DNA from: Prochlorococcus sp. AG-347-J14
GTDB lineage: Bacteria > Cyanobacteriota > Cyanobacteriia > PCC-6307 > Cyanobiaceae
Length of the DNA: 64,000 nucleotides
NCBI GenBank assembly: GCA_003281505.1
Contig: QCBU01000006.1
Coordinates: 42,570 to 106,569 of the forward strand
Reading direction: 5' to 3'
The position numbers and the translations under genes are program-made. Within the stretch, counting starts at the first letter, position 1, and every line of letters begins with the position of its first letter. Below are positions 1-10,250 of the stretch, one piece after another. The notes beneath the pieces are model-generated. The model had not been told where the DNA came from and searched no databases. It saw only the letters and a program-made list of their open reading frames with translations.

Positions 1-1021
1 TGAAAGAGAACAAACTCTCAATCAATTGCTTACAGAAATGGATGGCTTTGAAGGTAATAGTGGCATAATAATCATTGCAGCAACAAACAGACCCGATGTT
101 CTTGACTCAGCTTTAATGAGACCTGGCAGATTTGATAGGCAGGTAACTGTAGATGCACCTGATATCAAGGGCAGGCTATCAATATTAAAGGTTCATGCTA
201 GGAATAAGAAACTTCAAGAGGATTTAACACTTGAAAGCATCGCTAGAAGGACTCCAGGATTTACTGGAGCAGATTTGGCAAATTTATTAAATGAGGCTGC
301 TATACTAACTGCCAGGAGAAGAAAAGACTCAATCAGTATTTCAGAAATAGACGACTCCGTAGACAGAATTGTCGCAGGAATGGAAGGTTCTCCATTAACA
401 GATGGTAGAAGCAAGAGATTAATTGCTTATCATGAAGTTGGCCATGCACTAATAGGTTCATTAGTAAAAGCTCATGACCCTGTACAAAAAGTGACAGTTA
501 TTCCTAGAGGCCAGGCTAAAGGCTTAACTTGGTTTACACCAGATGATGAACAAACACTAGTAAGCAGAGCTCAGCTTAAGGCAAGAATAATGGGTGCTTT
601 AGGAGGAAGGGCTGCTGAAGATGTAGTTTTTGGAGAAGGTGAGATTACAACAGGAGCTGGAGGTGATTTCCAACAAGTTGCTTCTATGGCCAGACAAATG
701 GTTACAAGATTCGGAATGAGTAATTTAGGTCCTATTGCTTTAGAAAGTGGAAATCAAGAAGTTTTTGTTGGTAGAGATTTAATGACTAGAAGTGAAGTTT
801 CTGATTCAATTTCTAAACAAATTGATGAAAGTGTAAGAGTTATGGTTAAGGAATGTTATAAAGAAACATACGATATAGTAAGTAAAAATAGAGAAGCTAT
901 GGACAAAATAGTTGATATATTAATTGAAAAAGAAACATTAGACGGTGAGGAATTTGTAAATATTCTTTCTAAATACACTACTATTCCTGTTAAAGAAAGA
1001 ACTCCTCAATTATTAAGTTAG
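1..1021 (+). CDS. ftsH: ATP-dependent zinc metalloprotease FtsH, 3' part (5' end outside window)
   Basis: AAA motif [25 protein letters not shown] region, protease motif HEVGHAL; ORF open to the window edge. Confidence 0.95.
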   Translation, partial: EREQTLNQLLTEMDGFEGNSGIIIIAATNRPDVLDSALMRPGRFDRQVTVDAPDIKGRLSILKVHARNKKLQEDLTLESIARRTPGFTGADLANLLNEAAILTARRRKDSISISEIDDSVDRIVAGMEGSPLTDGRSKRLIAYHEVGHALIGSLVKAHDPVQKVTVIPRGQAKGLTWFTPDDEQTLVSRAQLKARIMGALGGRAAEDVVFGEGEITTGAGGDFQQVASMARQMVTRFGMSNLGPIALESGNQEVFVGRDLMTRSEVSDSISKQIDESVRVMVKECYKETYDIVSKNREAMDKIVDILIEKETLDGEEFVNILSKYTTIPVKERTPQLLS

Positions 1022-1605
1022 ATCTTAATTGGTTTCTTATCTAATACGAGATCAATTAATCCGTACTCAACCGCTTCGTTTGGAGACATATAAAAATCTC
1101 TATCTGTATCTTCTTTTATAGTGTCATAATCTTTCCCAGTTCTTTCAGATAATTCAGTATTAAGGCGTTCTTTTAAAAACAAAATTTCATCTGCTTGAAT
1201 CCTTATGTCACTGGCCTGTCCCCTAGCCCCTCCGAGTGGTTGATGAATCATAATTCTGGAATGTCTAAGGCTGCTTCTTTTACCTTTTGTGCCTGCTGCT
1301 AGTAAAAATGCACCCATGCTAGCCGCTAAACCTACACAAACTGTATGAATGTCGGGTTTAACATGTTGCATTGTGTCGAAGATACCCAAGCCATCATAAA
1401 CTGATCCTCCTGGAGAATTTATATACATATAGATATCTTTATCCGGGTCCTCTGCTTCAAGGAATAATAATTGAGCAACAATTCTATTGGCAGTTTCACT
1501 GGTAACTTGTTCTCCCAAAAAGATTATTCTCTCTCTTAATAGTCTCGAATAAATATCAAAGACTCTTTCACTGCCACCAGATTCTTCTAATACTAAAGGG
1601 ATCAT
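1018..1605 (-). CDS. clpP: ATP-dependent Clp protease proteolytic subunit
   Basis: [47 protein letters not shown]. Confidence 0.95.
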   Translation of the reverse strand: MIPLVLEESGGSERVFDIYSRLLRERIIFLGEQVTSETANRIVAQLLFLEAEDPDKDIYMYINSPGGSVYDGLGIFDTMQHVKPDIHTVCVGLAASMGAFLLAAGTKGKRSSLRHSRIMIHQPLGGARGQASDIRIQADEILFLKERLNTELSERTGKDYDTIKEDTDRDFYMSPNEAVEYGLIDLVLDKKPIKI

Positions 1606-1640
1606 AATAATATTTATCTGTTTATTAGATATTAACGATA

Positions 1641-2297
1641 TTGAGTCAACATACGCTAACCTTATTAAGGTTTACATATAAAAAATTGAAAGAAAAATTG
1701 ACTGTTTCAGATAGCAAAAAGTTATTTCATGAAAAATTCCCTTTCGTCATTCCTGGTTTATATAAAAGAATAGTTGATGAAATGCTTGTAGAACTAAATC
1801 TGCTAAACCATCAAAATGAATTCAAGCAAGATTATCTTTTTTGTGTTGGTCTCACTGAAACGTTCAAAGAATTAATGAAAGGATATCAACCTCAGAAACA
1901 CTTGGATCTTCTTTTTGAATCTTTATGCTGTTCATCAAATTTTGAAGCGAAGGAAATTAATGAAATATCTCAAAAATCTCAAAAAGAATTCAAGAATAAA
2001 ACATCTAGCGATATTTTGAAATTATTACTAGAAAGAAGCAATTCTAAACTTTATCCATCAAGGATTTTGAACTTAGCGATATATATATTAATTTCAAACG
2101 CCCAAGATCTTAAAGAGAAAGATGAATCAGAGACAAATAAGATGATTTCTGATATTTTTGAAAAATTAAACTTATCTGCCAATAAAGCAGAAAAAGATAT
2201 TGGAATTTATAAAAGCAGTATTTCAAAAATGGAACAAGCAAAAGAATTAATTGAAGAGCTCAGGACTAAAGACAAGAAAAAAGAAAAAGAAAAATAA
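1641..2297 (+). CDS. thf1: Thylakoid formation protein Thf1/Psb29; exact start uncertain (TTG at 1641)
   Basis: [34 protein letters not shown]...[17 protein letters not shown] matches Thf1/Psb29 pattern. Confidence 0.85.
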   Translation: MSQHTLTLLRFTYKKLKEKLTVSDSKKLFHEKFPFVIPGLYKRIVDEMLVELNLLNHQNEFKQDYLFCVGLTETFKELMKGYQPQKHLDLLFESLCCSSNFEAKEINEISQKSQKEFKNKTSSDILKLLLERSNSKLYPSRILNLAIYILISNAQDLKEKDESETNKMISDIFEKLNLSANKAEKDIGIYKSSISKMEQAKELIEELRTKDKKKEKEK

Positions 2298-2300
2298 TAT

Positions 2301-2441
2301 TTATTTTTTTAATCTTTTTTTATCTTTCCAAGAGACATAGGATATATAAATTACAGCTAATGTTATAAATATAAGTAAAACAAACGATGTTAGGATAAGA
2401 AATTTACTTAAATAGACTTCATCAGTTAAAAATGAAATCAT
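2301..2441 (-). CDS. 46-aa single-TM hypothetical overlapping the petN stop codon
   Basis: Manual translation [49 protein letters not shown] overlaps petN TGA (ATGA). Confidence 0.5.
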
Positions 2442-2539
2442 ATATCAATGGAACCATCACCATTTCTACCCCAAACAACCATGGCAATTGAAAAAGTAAA
2501 AATTGCAGCCAATGCTGCCCAACCTATTTGAAAGATCAT
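2438..2539 (-). CDS. petN: Cytochrome b6-f complex subunit PetN (33 aa, missed by the ORF track)
   Basis: Manual translation [47 protein letters not shown] is the PetN signature. Confidence 0.9.
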
Positions 2540-2654
2540 TAAATTTTGATTACTAGTATAAATATAACAGAACTTCAAATTTTTTAATCATTTTAAAGCT
2601 AAAGTTAATTTCTCAGAAACAAAATTTTCTCAATAGAATAAGAATAAATCTAAA

Positions 2655-2933
2655 TTGGGAAGGTTAGTTTTAAATCATAGTACTAATATAGAAGGTCTAA
2701 TTCCAATACTCCAAAAGTTAGCACTGGACATTAATATCAAAACAATAACTCCAGCTGCTATTTCAAGATCCAGGGGAAGATCATCTAAATTGATAATTAG
2801 ATTATCAGTGAAAACTATAAACGGATATAAAGCAATAGCAAGAAAGGGGAAAACAGCTCAAGAAGTTTTTATTTCAACAGACTTAAGTAAAGATGAATTA
2901 AAACAATTAATAGATACTTATAATAGAAACTAA
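2655..2933 (+). CDS. DUF2103-like predicted metal-binding conserved protein
   Basis: GRLVLNHSTNIEGLIPILQKLA...TPAAISRSRGRSSKLIIRLSV...KGKTAQEVFIST. Confidence 0.6.
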   Translation: MGRLVLNHSTNIEGLIPILQKLALDINIKTITPAAISRSRGRSSKLIIRLSVKTINGYKAIARKGKTAQEVFISTDLSKDELKQLIDTYNRN

Positions 2934-2974
2934 TTAAATTAAAGATAATTTGAAAATAGTAAGGGAGAGAACAA

Positions 2975-3181
2975 ATGAAATTGGTACTAAATTCTTCTTT
3001 GTTTTTATTGGCTTTTTTTTCATTTAGTAGTGAATCATTCTCACTTACTGACTACCAACTGAAAAGATTTTGCGCAAAAGAGAAAAGAGTAACTTTATGT
3101 ATCAAGAAATTACAAGAGAAAAGATCTGATCTCCAAAGAGGGAAGCTAATTGAAATACCGGTTACACCTTACAGACGATAA
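2975..3181 (+). CDS. Small secreted hypothetical (68 aa)
   Basis: Hydrophobic N-terminus LFLLAFFSFSSESFS; upstream AGGGAGAG. Confidence 0.5.
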   Translation: MKLVLNSSLFLLAFFSFSSESFSLTDYQLKRFCAKEKRVTLCIKKLQEKRSDLQRGKLIEIPVTPYRR

Positions 3182-3194
3182 TTAAAAATTGAAT

Positions 3195-3464
3195 TTAAAT
3201 TTCAAATTCTGATTCGAAGAGTTTAAAAGCTTTTTTATAATTCGTAAGAAGTTCTTCTGAATTATCAGAAAATCCTTGTATATCATAATTTTCTTTTAAT
3301 TCATCATATAAGTAAACTACTTTGTTAAAAGCGCTCATATATTCTTTTTGTATGTCTTCATCATCGATATCATAGATTTTTGCCAATACTAGTTCGACAT
3401 TTTTTTTGGATGAATATATTTTTCTCTCAAACTCTTTATTTAACTTCCTTCTTTTTTTTGCCAT
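3195..3464 (-). CDS. Hypothetical protein, 89 aa
   Basis: Intact ORF with ATG. Confidence 0.45.
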   Translation of the reverse strand: MAKKRRKLNKEFERKIYSSKKNVELVLAKIYDIDDEDIQKEYMSAFNKVVYLYDELKENYDIQGFSDNSEELLTNYKKAFKLFESEFEI

Positions 3465-3594
3465 TTAAAAATTTTTAAATACAGATTAACAATACTCAAA
3501 TTCATAGATAAATTAAATTAAAACTTATTAAAATAAAAAAATAGTTTCCAAATCAAAATAAAACCTCTACATTCCAAATAAATCATTCGATGAT

Positions 3595-4032
3595 ATGAGT
3601 AAAAAAGAAACAACTAATTCTAAAGAGGTTAGAAACCAAAATTATGAAGCCAAGAAAATGAATACTTCCGAAAACTATAAGAAAAAGAAAGAGAAGGACC
3701 TTCCATGGTGGGTAGAGTTATTATTTGTTCAAATAGGATTACCAGATAAATTACTAATAAAAATATTAAAAGCCCAAAAAACATCAAAAGATTTTATTAA
3801 AAATGATAAAAAATCATTAATAAAATTTTTGTTTATAATTTCTACATTGGCATATTTTTATCCTGTTATTAAGCATGCAAATAACAAATTAGATTGTGAA
3901 GCTATTGCCAAGAATTATATTATTAAAAACAAAAATACAATTGGAATTAACAATAGGGAAATAAAAATGTTATCTACAAATTTTTGTTACGGCGGCGAAG
4001 AAATCTATGAAATAGAAAATTTAAAAAATTAA
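3595..4032 (+). CDS. Hypothetical membrane protein, 145 aa
   Basis: ORF with one TM segment (FLFIISTLAYFYPVI). Confidence 0.5.
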   Translation: MSKKETTNSKEVRNQNYEAKKMNTSENYKKKKEKDLPWWVELLFVQIGLPDKLLIKILKAQKTSKDFIKNDKKSLIKFLFIISTLAYFYPVIKHANNKLDCEAIAKNYIIKNKNTIGINNREIKMLSTNFCYGGEEIYEIENLKN

Positions 4033-4113
4033 ATCTTTAATTATTTTTTATTAATAACCATCCCAATATTATGATAGTAATTATGAGTTTAATAAAGTTA
4101 AAATTTTGATCCT

Positions 4114-4290
4114 ATGATTGATATAAAACAAAAGAAGGAAAACGTAAAAATGCATTTAAAAGATTTGAGGCAAAACTTAAAGAAAATGCATTTGGAAGTT
4201 ACAGAAGAATTAGTATTGCCCAAGCCAGATGATGTAAAAATTTTGATAAATAAAATGGATAAACTACTAAAATTAATAGAATCAAAATAA
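4114..4290 (+). CDS. Hypothetical 58-aa protein
   Basis: Manual translation MIDIKQKKENVKMHLKDLRQNLKKMHLEVTEELVLPKPDDVKILINKMDKLLKLIESK. Confidence 0.35.
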   Translation: MIDIKQKKENVKMHLKDLRQNLKKMHLEVTEELVLPKPDDVKILINKMDKLLKLIESK

Positions 4291-4331
4291 ACTATAATTT
4301 TACTTATCTTGAATTATCAAAAGTTAAAAGA

Positions 4332-4682
4332 ATGAACATAATTAAATATTTTTCACAAATAATCCTAATTGCAGTTTTCTTAAGTTCTTGTAGGACATCA
4401 ATTAATAAAGATTATCCCTTACAAAATTTGGAAAAAAATATTAAAGAGAGCCCTAATCCAGAAAAGAAAAGAATGGAAATAAATTTTTCCTGTGGAGAAG
4501 ATGGTATTTCAGAATACTTAGATGATGGATGGAAAATTTTAAAAGAAGATATCCAAGAAAAAATTTGTACCTGGAAATCTGTTCCCGCTACAAAAGATTG
4601 TAATATGGAAAAAGATAAAGGATGCAAAATAACAAAGCCAGATAAAATAGGTGAAGAGAAAATTTATTTATTAGAAAAATAA
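4332..4682 (+). CDS. Putative lipoprotein, 116 aa
   Basis: Lipobox-like ILIAVFLSSC after hydrophobic signal. Confidence 0.55.
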   Translation: MNIIKYFSQIILIAVFLSSCRTSINKDYPLQNLEKNIKESPNPEKKRMEINFSCGEDGISEYLDDGWKILKEDIQEKICTWKSVPATKDCNMEKDKGCKITKPDKIGEEKIYLLEK

Positions 4683-4691
4683 ATTTAAATT

Positions 4692-4820
4692 ATGACTCCT
4701 AAATCAGAATACCTAGTTGATTTAATTTTTAAGAAATTAATAAACTATAAGAAAAAAAAAATATTTTTAGAGAAAGAAAATTTGGATAAATTTATTATTT
4801 CTCTTTTCAAAGAAAACTGA
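4692..4820 (+). CDS. Hypothetical 42-aa protein
   Basis: Manual ORF MTPKSEYLVDLIFKKLINYKKKKIFLEKENLDKFIISLFKEN. Confidence 0.3.
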   Translation: MTPKSEYLVDLIFKKLINYKKKKIFLEKENLDKFIISLFKEN

Positions 4821-4874
4821 ATACATGATTAACTTATTACAACTGGTATAGTTAGATTAATTTTTTAAATAAAT

Positions 4875-4970
4875 ATGGATAATTTTTCTTCACTGACTAT
4901 TGTTTTAACAATAATTTTTATTCTAAGTCTTTATTTTTTATTTAAAGCCACTTCGAGTACAAAGAATTAG
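4875..4970 (+). CDS. Hypothetical 31-aa single-TM peptide
   Basis: Manual ORF MDNFSSLTIVLTIIFILSLYFLFKATSSTKN. Confidence 0.3.
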   Translation: MDNFSSLTIVLTIIFILSLYFLFKATSSTKN

Positions 4971-4989
4971 AAAAAATTTTTTTCCATTA

Positions 4990-5172
4990 TTAAATAATCG
5001 GATCATCTCTTAGAAGTAAAATTGTATGTTTACTTAAACCATCATTAATCCATTCCTTATATTCCTCCAAAACGCACCTTTTATCAGAGTTACTTAATAG
5101 ATTAATTCTTTTTTTTGCATTTTCTAAAGCTAATTTAATACAGAATTTATAATCATTGGAGTTTTCTTGCAT
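4990..5172 (-). CDS. Hypothetical protein, 60 aa
   Basis: ORF with ATG. Confidence 0.4.
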   Translation of the reverse strand: MQENSNDYKFCIKLALENAKKRINLLSNSDKRCVLEEYKEWINDGLSKHTILLLRDDPII

Positions 5173-5314
5173 AAGTTTTTTATTGAATAATAGTAAAATT
5201 AGACACTTACTCTGTATTGAAAATTACAATAACAAACGTTGATTTGATAAGAGTATCAAGCAATACGGAAGAATTTTTAATATATTTGTGATAATAAAAT
5301 TTTAAGAAACATTT

Positions 5315-5509
5315 ATGTCATACGAAGCAGGCAGTAAAGAATGTAGGCATTTAATTGAAGCCAAGGAAAGTCTTCTATCAGCATTAGATGCGTTAAGCAA
5401 TATTAATTCTACCGATCTAATACAAATCCAAATAAAAGAAATTTACAATAAATTGGAAAAAATGCATGATAATCGAAAAAAAATTGAATCAGCTACAAAT
5501 TATCTTTGA
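5315..5509 (+). CDS. Hypothetical protein, 64 aa
   Basis: ORF with ATG. Confidence 0.45.
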   Translation: MSYEAGSKECRHLIEAKESLLSALDALSNINSTDLIQIQIKEIYNKLEKMHDNRKKIESATNYL

Positions 5510-5532
5510 ATATATTCAAATCAACTCGAATT

Positions 5533-5730
5533 TCAAAATTGGCTTTTTATCTTTTTTACTCTTTTTTCCGATAATAAATCTAATAAAGCATCAAGTTGTG
5601 CATGCACTTCCTTCGCTTCATTAAGATCTGGCAGTAAATCTTCTTTAATAAGCATTTGATGCATCTCTCTAAGCTCTAACCTTATATATCTAAGGTGTGA
5701 AGATACTTCCTCTCTCTTAATAGCACTCAT
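5533..5730 (-). CDS. Hypothetical protein, 65 aa
   Basis: ORF with ATG, amphipathic helices. Confidence 0.45.
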   Translation of the reverse strand: MSAIKREEVSSHLRYIRLELREMHQMLIKEDLLPDLNEAKEVHAQLDALLDLLSEKRVKKIKSQF

Positions 5731-5843
5731 ATTTGCTTTATAGCCTCTACATTATACAATACGTTATTTTTTGACCACCTTATTAATTTTGTTAGATTAA
5801 AAAATTTATTTCAAACTCAAAATCATACAAAAATCTCTTAAAG

Positions 5844-6041
5844 TTGCGTTGTAGTAATGTACCATTTATGAAAAAGAAAAAATCAAAAAAAATTCAAGTT
5901 AAATCAAATTTAAAAGAACAGAAATTAGGTCAAACAAAAAACTCTGCAAAATTAGTACTTTTTGTATTTGGAATAGGTCCAATAATTGGCATTATCATAT
6001 TTTTATATAGTAAGGGTTTTTTTAATTCGTCAACTATGTAA
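5844..6041 (+). CDS. Small membrane protein (start may be the internal Met at 5868)
   Basis: Lys-rich N-terminus + one TM (LVLFVFGIGPIIGIIIFLY). Confidence 0.45.
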   Translation: MRCSNVPFMKKKKSKKIQVKSNLKEQKLGQTKNSAKLVLFVFGIGPIIGIIIFLYSKGFFNSSTM

Positions 6042-6098
6042 ATCTAAAGTAATGAAAATTAAATTTAAAAAATTAATTTCAAGAAAATTTATAAATAA

Positions 6099-6302
6099 TT
6101 ATTGAAATTTTTTTAATGAAAATATTCTAAATTCTGCCAATTTTTTTGCATTTTCTGGATTAGAGATTAAAAAAGGGTGTTCTGATAAAGTTTCAAGAAC
6201 CTTATCTATCTTTAATCGTAAATCATCACAATCCATATTTTTCCATTCCTCATCAAATGACATTGCAAAGCTATCAGCGTTGTCATATAGTTTATCTTTC
6301 AT
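6099..6302 (-). CDS. Hypothetical protein, 67 aa
   Basis: ORF with ATG. Confidence 0.4.
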   Translation of the reverse strand: MKDKLYDNADSFAMSFDEEWKNMDCDDLRLKIDKVLETLSEHPFLISNPENAKKLAEFRIFSLKKFQ

Positions 6303-6531
6303 AATATTTTGAACCCAAATTAAGAAAATTTAAGAAATCAGACTCAATCTGACAGAGTAGTTAGAAGAGGAAGCATATAATCTATGCTCATGACTATTTG
6401 AGAAATAATTATCTAGCTAATTCCCTAAAAATTATACTTTAATCGCATTATTAAAATATACGCTTAGTACAATTATTTAAAATAGAATTAATTTGACAGA
6501 AGTGTTACAATATCGACATATGTAAAGATTC

Positions 6532-6897
6532 ATGGAAAATAAAGTTAAAAGAATAGGGTATCTCCCTAGAAAAAGAGTACTTGAAATTATTGATGAAATA
6601 TCCAATAGCGAATCAATAAGTAGATCTAAAGTAGTAGGAATATTAGTTGAGGAAGCATTGGATGCCAGAGGAATTGCAAATTTTGGATATAGCAATAACA
6701 ATTCAAATATCTTTAAATCAAATAATTATAAAGATCTCCAAAATGGGAATGTCCCATCAAAAGATGCAGAAGATGAATTTGTTGATGACAGTGGTTACAC
6801 AGTTTCTTCTCACAAAACCTTAGATCGCTCAATATCTTCTGCAGATATTGAATTAGCAAATAAAATTAATATTCTTAAAAAATCTGGATTAATATGA
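6532..6897 (+). CDS. Putative ribbon-helix-helix-like protein, 121 aa
   Basis: N-terminal KVKRIGYLPRKRVLEIIDEISNSESISRSKVVGILVEEALDARG resembles an RHH fold. Confidence 0.5.
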   Translation: MENKVKRIGYLPRKRVLEIIDEISNSESISRSKVVGILVEEALDARGIANFGYSNNNSNIFKSNNYKDLQNGNVPSKDAEDEFVDDSGYTVSSHKTLDRSISSADIELANKINILKKSGLI

Positions 6898-7028
6898 CCT
6901 TCATAGAGTAATTATTTTACTTTTTAATGCACAACATTGGATCATTGTTTATTCTTAGACAAGAATAATATTCTTTTTTAATAATTCGAATATTAAATCC
7001 TTCATAATATTAATGTTGTACTTAAAAA

Positions 7029-8246
7029 ATGAAAGATATTAAATGTCCTTCATGCGGCAAAACTTTCCGAATTGATCCTAGCAGCTTTGAAGAAATACTT
7101 CTTCAAATAAAAGACGAAGAATTTAATAAACAAATAAAAGAGAGACTTATCTTGGCTGAAGAAGATAATAAAAAAGCTTTAGAAATTTTAAAACGTGAGT
7201 TAAAAATACAGTTAATAGAGCAGAGTCGGATTAAAGAGTCTGAGATCCAAACTCTTGAATCTAAATTAAAAATAGCTGAAGAAAAGAAAACAAATGCCCT
7301 TAATGATTTAAAAAATCAAGCAACAAATAAAATTAATTCATTGAATAATGAATTAATCAAGTTGAAAGACGAAATTAAAAACCAGTCTTTAATTTCAGAA
7401 TTATCTTTAAAAAACAAAATTAGTGAAGCTGTTACTAATTTAGAAAAAGAAAACTCATCTTTAACAAATTCCATTGAAAAGATGAAGCTTGAACATTCAA
7501 TTAATGAAAAATTAATTGAAGAAAAGTTTAAAAGCAAAATTAGTGAAAGGGACCTGACTATTCAGGAGTTAAGAGAAATGAAATCTAGATTATCTACAAA
7601 GATGATAGGCGAAACATTAGAAATCCATTGCGAAACTCAATTTAACCTGAATCGTGCCTCTGCATTTAAAAACTCATATTTTGAAAAGGATAATGATGCC
7701 ACTTCAGGAAGTAAAGGTGACTATATATTTAGAGAATTTGATGAAAATAAAACCGAAGTCGTATCCATAATGTTTGAGATGAAGAATGAAAGTTTAAATG
7801 GAACTAATAAAAGAAAAAACGAAGATTTTTTAAAAGAATTAGATAAAGATAGAAGACAAAAATCTTGTGAATATGCAGTTCTAGTATCCCTTCTAGAACC
7901 AGATAGTGAACTATATAACGCTGGCATAGTAGATGTTTCTCATAGATTCCCAAAGATGTATGTCATAAGACCTCAATTTTTCTTACCCATTATTTCTCTG
8001 CTAAGAAATGCATCTATGGAAACCTTAAAATACAAATCACAAATTGATTTAATGAAACGTGAGAATTTTGATATAACTAATTTTGAAAGTACTCTTGAGC
8101 AATTCAAAAATGCAGTTGGTAAAAATGTTTCACTTGCCCAGGATAGATTTAATGATGCAATTTCAGAAATTGATAAATCAATAACCCATTTACAAAAAAC
8201 TAAAGAGGCTTTAGTTCTCTCAAAAAAAACATCTTTTATCTGCTGA
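7029..8246 (+). CDS. DUF2130 family protein; C-terminus truncated by a frameshift at an A8 tract
   Basis: IKCPSCGKTFRID start, coiled coil, GDYIFREFDENKTEVVSIMFEMKNE...FLKELDKDRRQKSCEYAVLVSLLEPDSELYNAGIVDVS; conserved tail in +1 frame 8231-8349. Confidence 0.8.
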   Translation: MKDIKCPSCGKTFRIDPSSFEEILLQIKDEEFNKQIKERLILAEEDNKKALEILKRELKIQLIEQSRIKESEIQTLESKLKIAEEKKTNALNDLKNQATNKINSLNNELIKLKDEIKNQSLISELSLKNKISEAVTNLEKENSSLTNSIEKMKLEHSINEKLIEEKFKSKISERDLTIQELREMKSRLSTKMIGETLEIHCETQFNLNRASAFKNSYFEKDNDATSGSKGDYIFREFDENKTEVVSIMFEMKNESLNGTNKRKNEDFLKELDKDRRQKSCEYAVLVSLLEPDSELYNAGIVDVSHRFPKMYVIRPQFFLPIISLLRNASMETLKYKSQIDLMKRENFDITNFESTLEQFKNAVGKNVSLAQDRFNDAISEIDKSITHLQKTKEALVLSKKTSFIC

Positions 8247-8447
8247 CAGCAAATCTCAAGATTTGACAGTAAAGAAATTAACTAGAAATAATCCAACCAT
8301 GAAGAAGAAGTTTAATGATTTAAATAATTTTGAAGATGAAGTAGCCTAATTCAAAAAAAATTTTTAAAATTAATAATAATTAAAAATATATTTAATTTCT
8401 AACTTATAAATATACTATAAATAATAAATTTCATAGAAAAGAAAATA

Positions 8448-8729
8448 ATGTCTATCAACACTCCTATTTTCAGTATTGCCAAAGATCTTAATGTCGAAAG
8501 TAATAGAATATTATTAGCCTGCAAGAAACTTGGAATCAATGCAAAAGGTGCAACAAAAAGATTAAATAAAGAAGAATTAGAAAAAATTAAAAGTTATTTT
8601 GAAACAGGCAAAAATGTGTCAGATGAAGTGATCAATTTAGATAAAGTTAAAACTAAAAGTAGTTCTAAAAAAATTGTAGAAAAGGTAAAGATAAAATATT
8701 TTGCTAATAGACTTATTCGTAAATCTTAA
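8448..8729 (+). CDS. Stand-alone IF2_N-like domain protein (93 aa)
   Basis: FSIAKDLNVESNRILLACKKLGINAKGATKRLNKEELEKIKSYF resembles the IF-2 N-terminal domain. Confidence 0.6.
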   Translation: MSINTPIFSIAKDLNVESNRILLACKKLGINAKGATKRLNKEELEKIKSYFETGKNVSDEVINLDKVKTKSSSKKIVEKVKIKYFANRLIRKS

Positions 8730-8812
8730 ATAAAAATAATTTTTTTTAATTACTTAAAGAAATAAGCCACAGAAGAAAAAAATAATAATCTATCATAAGT
8801 AAAAATACTTAA

Positions 8813-9226
8813 ATGAGCATAAGTAAAATTTTAAATTCTCTTGAAAAATCCTGGGAAAGAGATGATATTCTTTTTTATATAAAGAAGGGTATAGGGAACG
8901 ATGAGATAGTTAATAAATTTCTTATGAAAAACGAAAGACAAATTAAAGAATTAAATTCTTTATTAAGGCCAGAAGATATTGAATTATTAAATCAAGTAGA
9001 AAAACTCTCAACTTGCGAATCTAAATTAATAAATGAGATTAAAAATTTAAATTACTTAGAAAATAATGAAAATCATCACATTATTAATAAAAAAAAGATT
9101 GCTCCATCCAATAGAGTTTCTCTCAACAAAATTAGTTCATTCATGATTAATTGGAGTAACAAATTTGTAGTTATTGCTTTATTAACAATTTCAGCCATAG
9201 CATTATCAAAACAAGCGTGGGCATAA
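8813..9226 (+). CDS. Hypothetical protein with C-terminal TM, 137 aa
   Basis: ORF; C-terminal FVVIALLTISAIALSKQAWA. Confidence 0.5.
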   Translation: MSISKILNSLEKSWERDDILFYIKKGIGNDEIVNKFLMKNERQIKELNSLLRPEDIELLNQVEKLSTCESKLINEIKNLNYLENNENHHIINKKKIAPSNRVSLNKISSFMINWSNKFVVIALLTISAIALSKQAWA

Positions 9227-9261
9227 TTAGCTAAATTAACTTCATTGTAAGAGATGTAGTT

Positions 9262-10248
9262 TTGAGAACTAAACAAGAATATTTAATTAGATATAAAGAT
9301 GGAAATCTTTATTGTGAACTTGCTGATATTTGGATTGATCCAAGCAAACCTGTAAAAAAGGCTTTAATAACTCATGCTCATTTTGATCACTTTACATTTG
9401 GCTGTGAAGAATACATCTCTACCAAGGAAACTGCGTTACTTCTTAAAAAAAGAGTTGGAGATAATATCAAAATTAAGACTTTTGAATATGGAGAAGAATT
9501 TAAGATAAATGGCATTAATATTTCTTTTCATCCATCCGGTCACATCCTTGGATCTAGTCAAATAAGGTTTATTTTTGCTGAAGAAAAATGGCTAATTTCA
9601 GGTGACTTTAAGCTTCAAAAAGATGAGACATGCAAACAATATGAAATAATAAAAACTGATTATTTAATAAGCGAATGTACTTTTGGTTTGCCAATATTTA
9701 AGTGGGATGAATCAAAAAAAATAGCAAAGGATATTTCAAAATGGATAACTAATTCACCAGAAAAAACTTCTTTACTTTTCTGCTATTCACTTGGAAAAGC
9801 TCAGAGATTGTTAAACGAAATTAGTCAAACAAATTTTAAAGGCAATATTTATTCTCATGACAGTATTCACAAAATCAACAATAGTTATAGGGAACTTGGA
9901 ATTGATATACAAGATACTATAAAAATTGAAAATAAAAAAAAGATAGATGAACTTAGAGGAAGTCTAATATTATTACCGCCATCTTTAAGTAAGGGTTCTT
10001 ATTTAAAAAATTTCAAAAACATTCAAACAGCTTTCGCGAGTGGATGGATGTCAATAAGAGCTCTAAGAAAAAGATCAGGATATGATAAAGGATTTGCAAT
10101 CTCTGATCATGCAGATTGGGATGGGATTCTGGAAGTAGTAAAAAAGTCTGAAGCAAAAAATGTATTTTTTCATCATGGAGATAGTGAAGCTTTAAGTAAA
10201 TATTTAGTTGAGAAGGAATCAATAAATGTCCTTTTATTCGGTAAATAA
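9262..10248 (+). CDS. Ligase-associated DNA exonuclease, metallo-beta-lactamase fold (TTG start)
   Basis: THAHFDHFTFG, FHPSGHILGSSQIRF, SDHADWDGI; first gene of ligase/Lhr cluster. Confidence 0.85.
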   Translation: MRTKQEYLIRYKDGNLYCELADIWIDPSKPVKKALITHAHFDHFTFGCEEYISTKETALLLKKRVGDNIKIKTFEYGEEFKINGINISFHPSGHILGSSQIRFIFAEEKWLISGDFKLQKDETCKQYEIIKTDYLISECTFGLPIFKWDESKKIAKDISKWITNSPEKTSLLFCYSLGKAQRLLNEISQTNFKGNIYSHDSIHKINNSYRELGIDIQDTIKIENKKKIDELRGSLILLPPSLSKGSYLKNFKNIQTAFASGWMSIRALRKRSGYDKGFAISDHADWDGILEVVKKSEAKNVFFHHGDSEALSKYLVEKESINVLLFGK

Positions 10249-10250
10249 AT

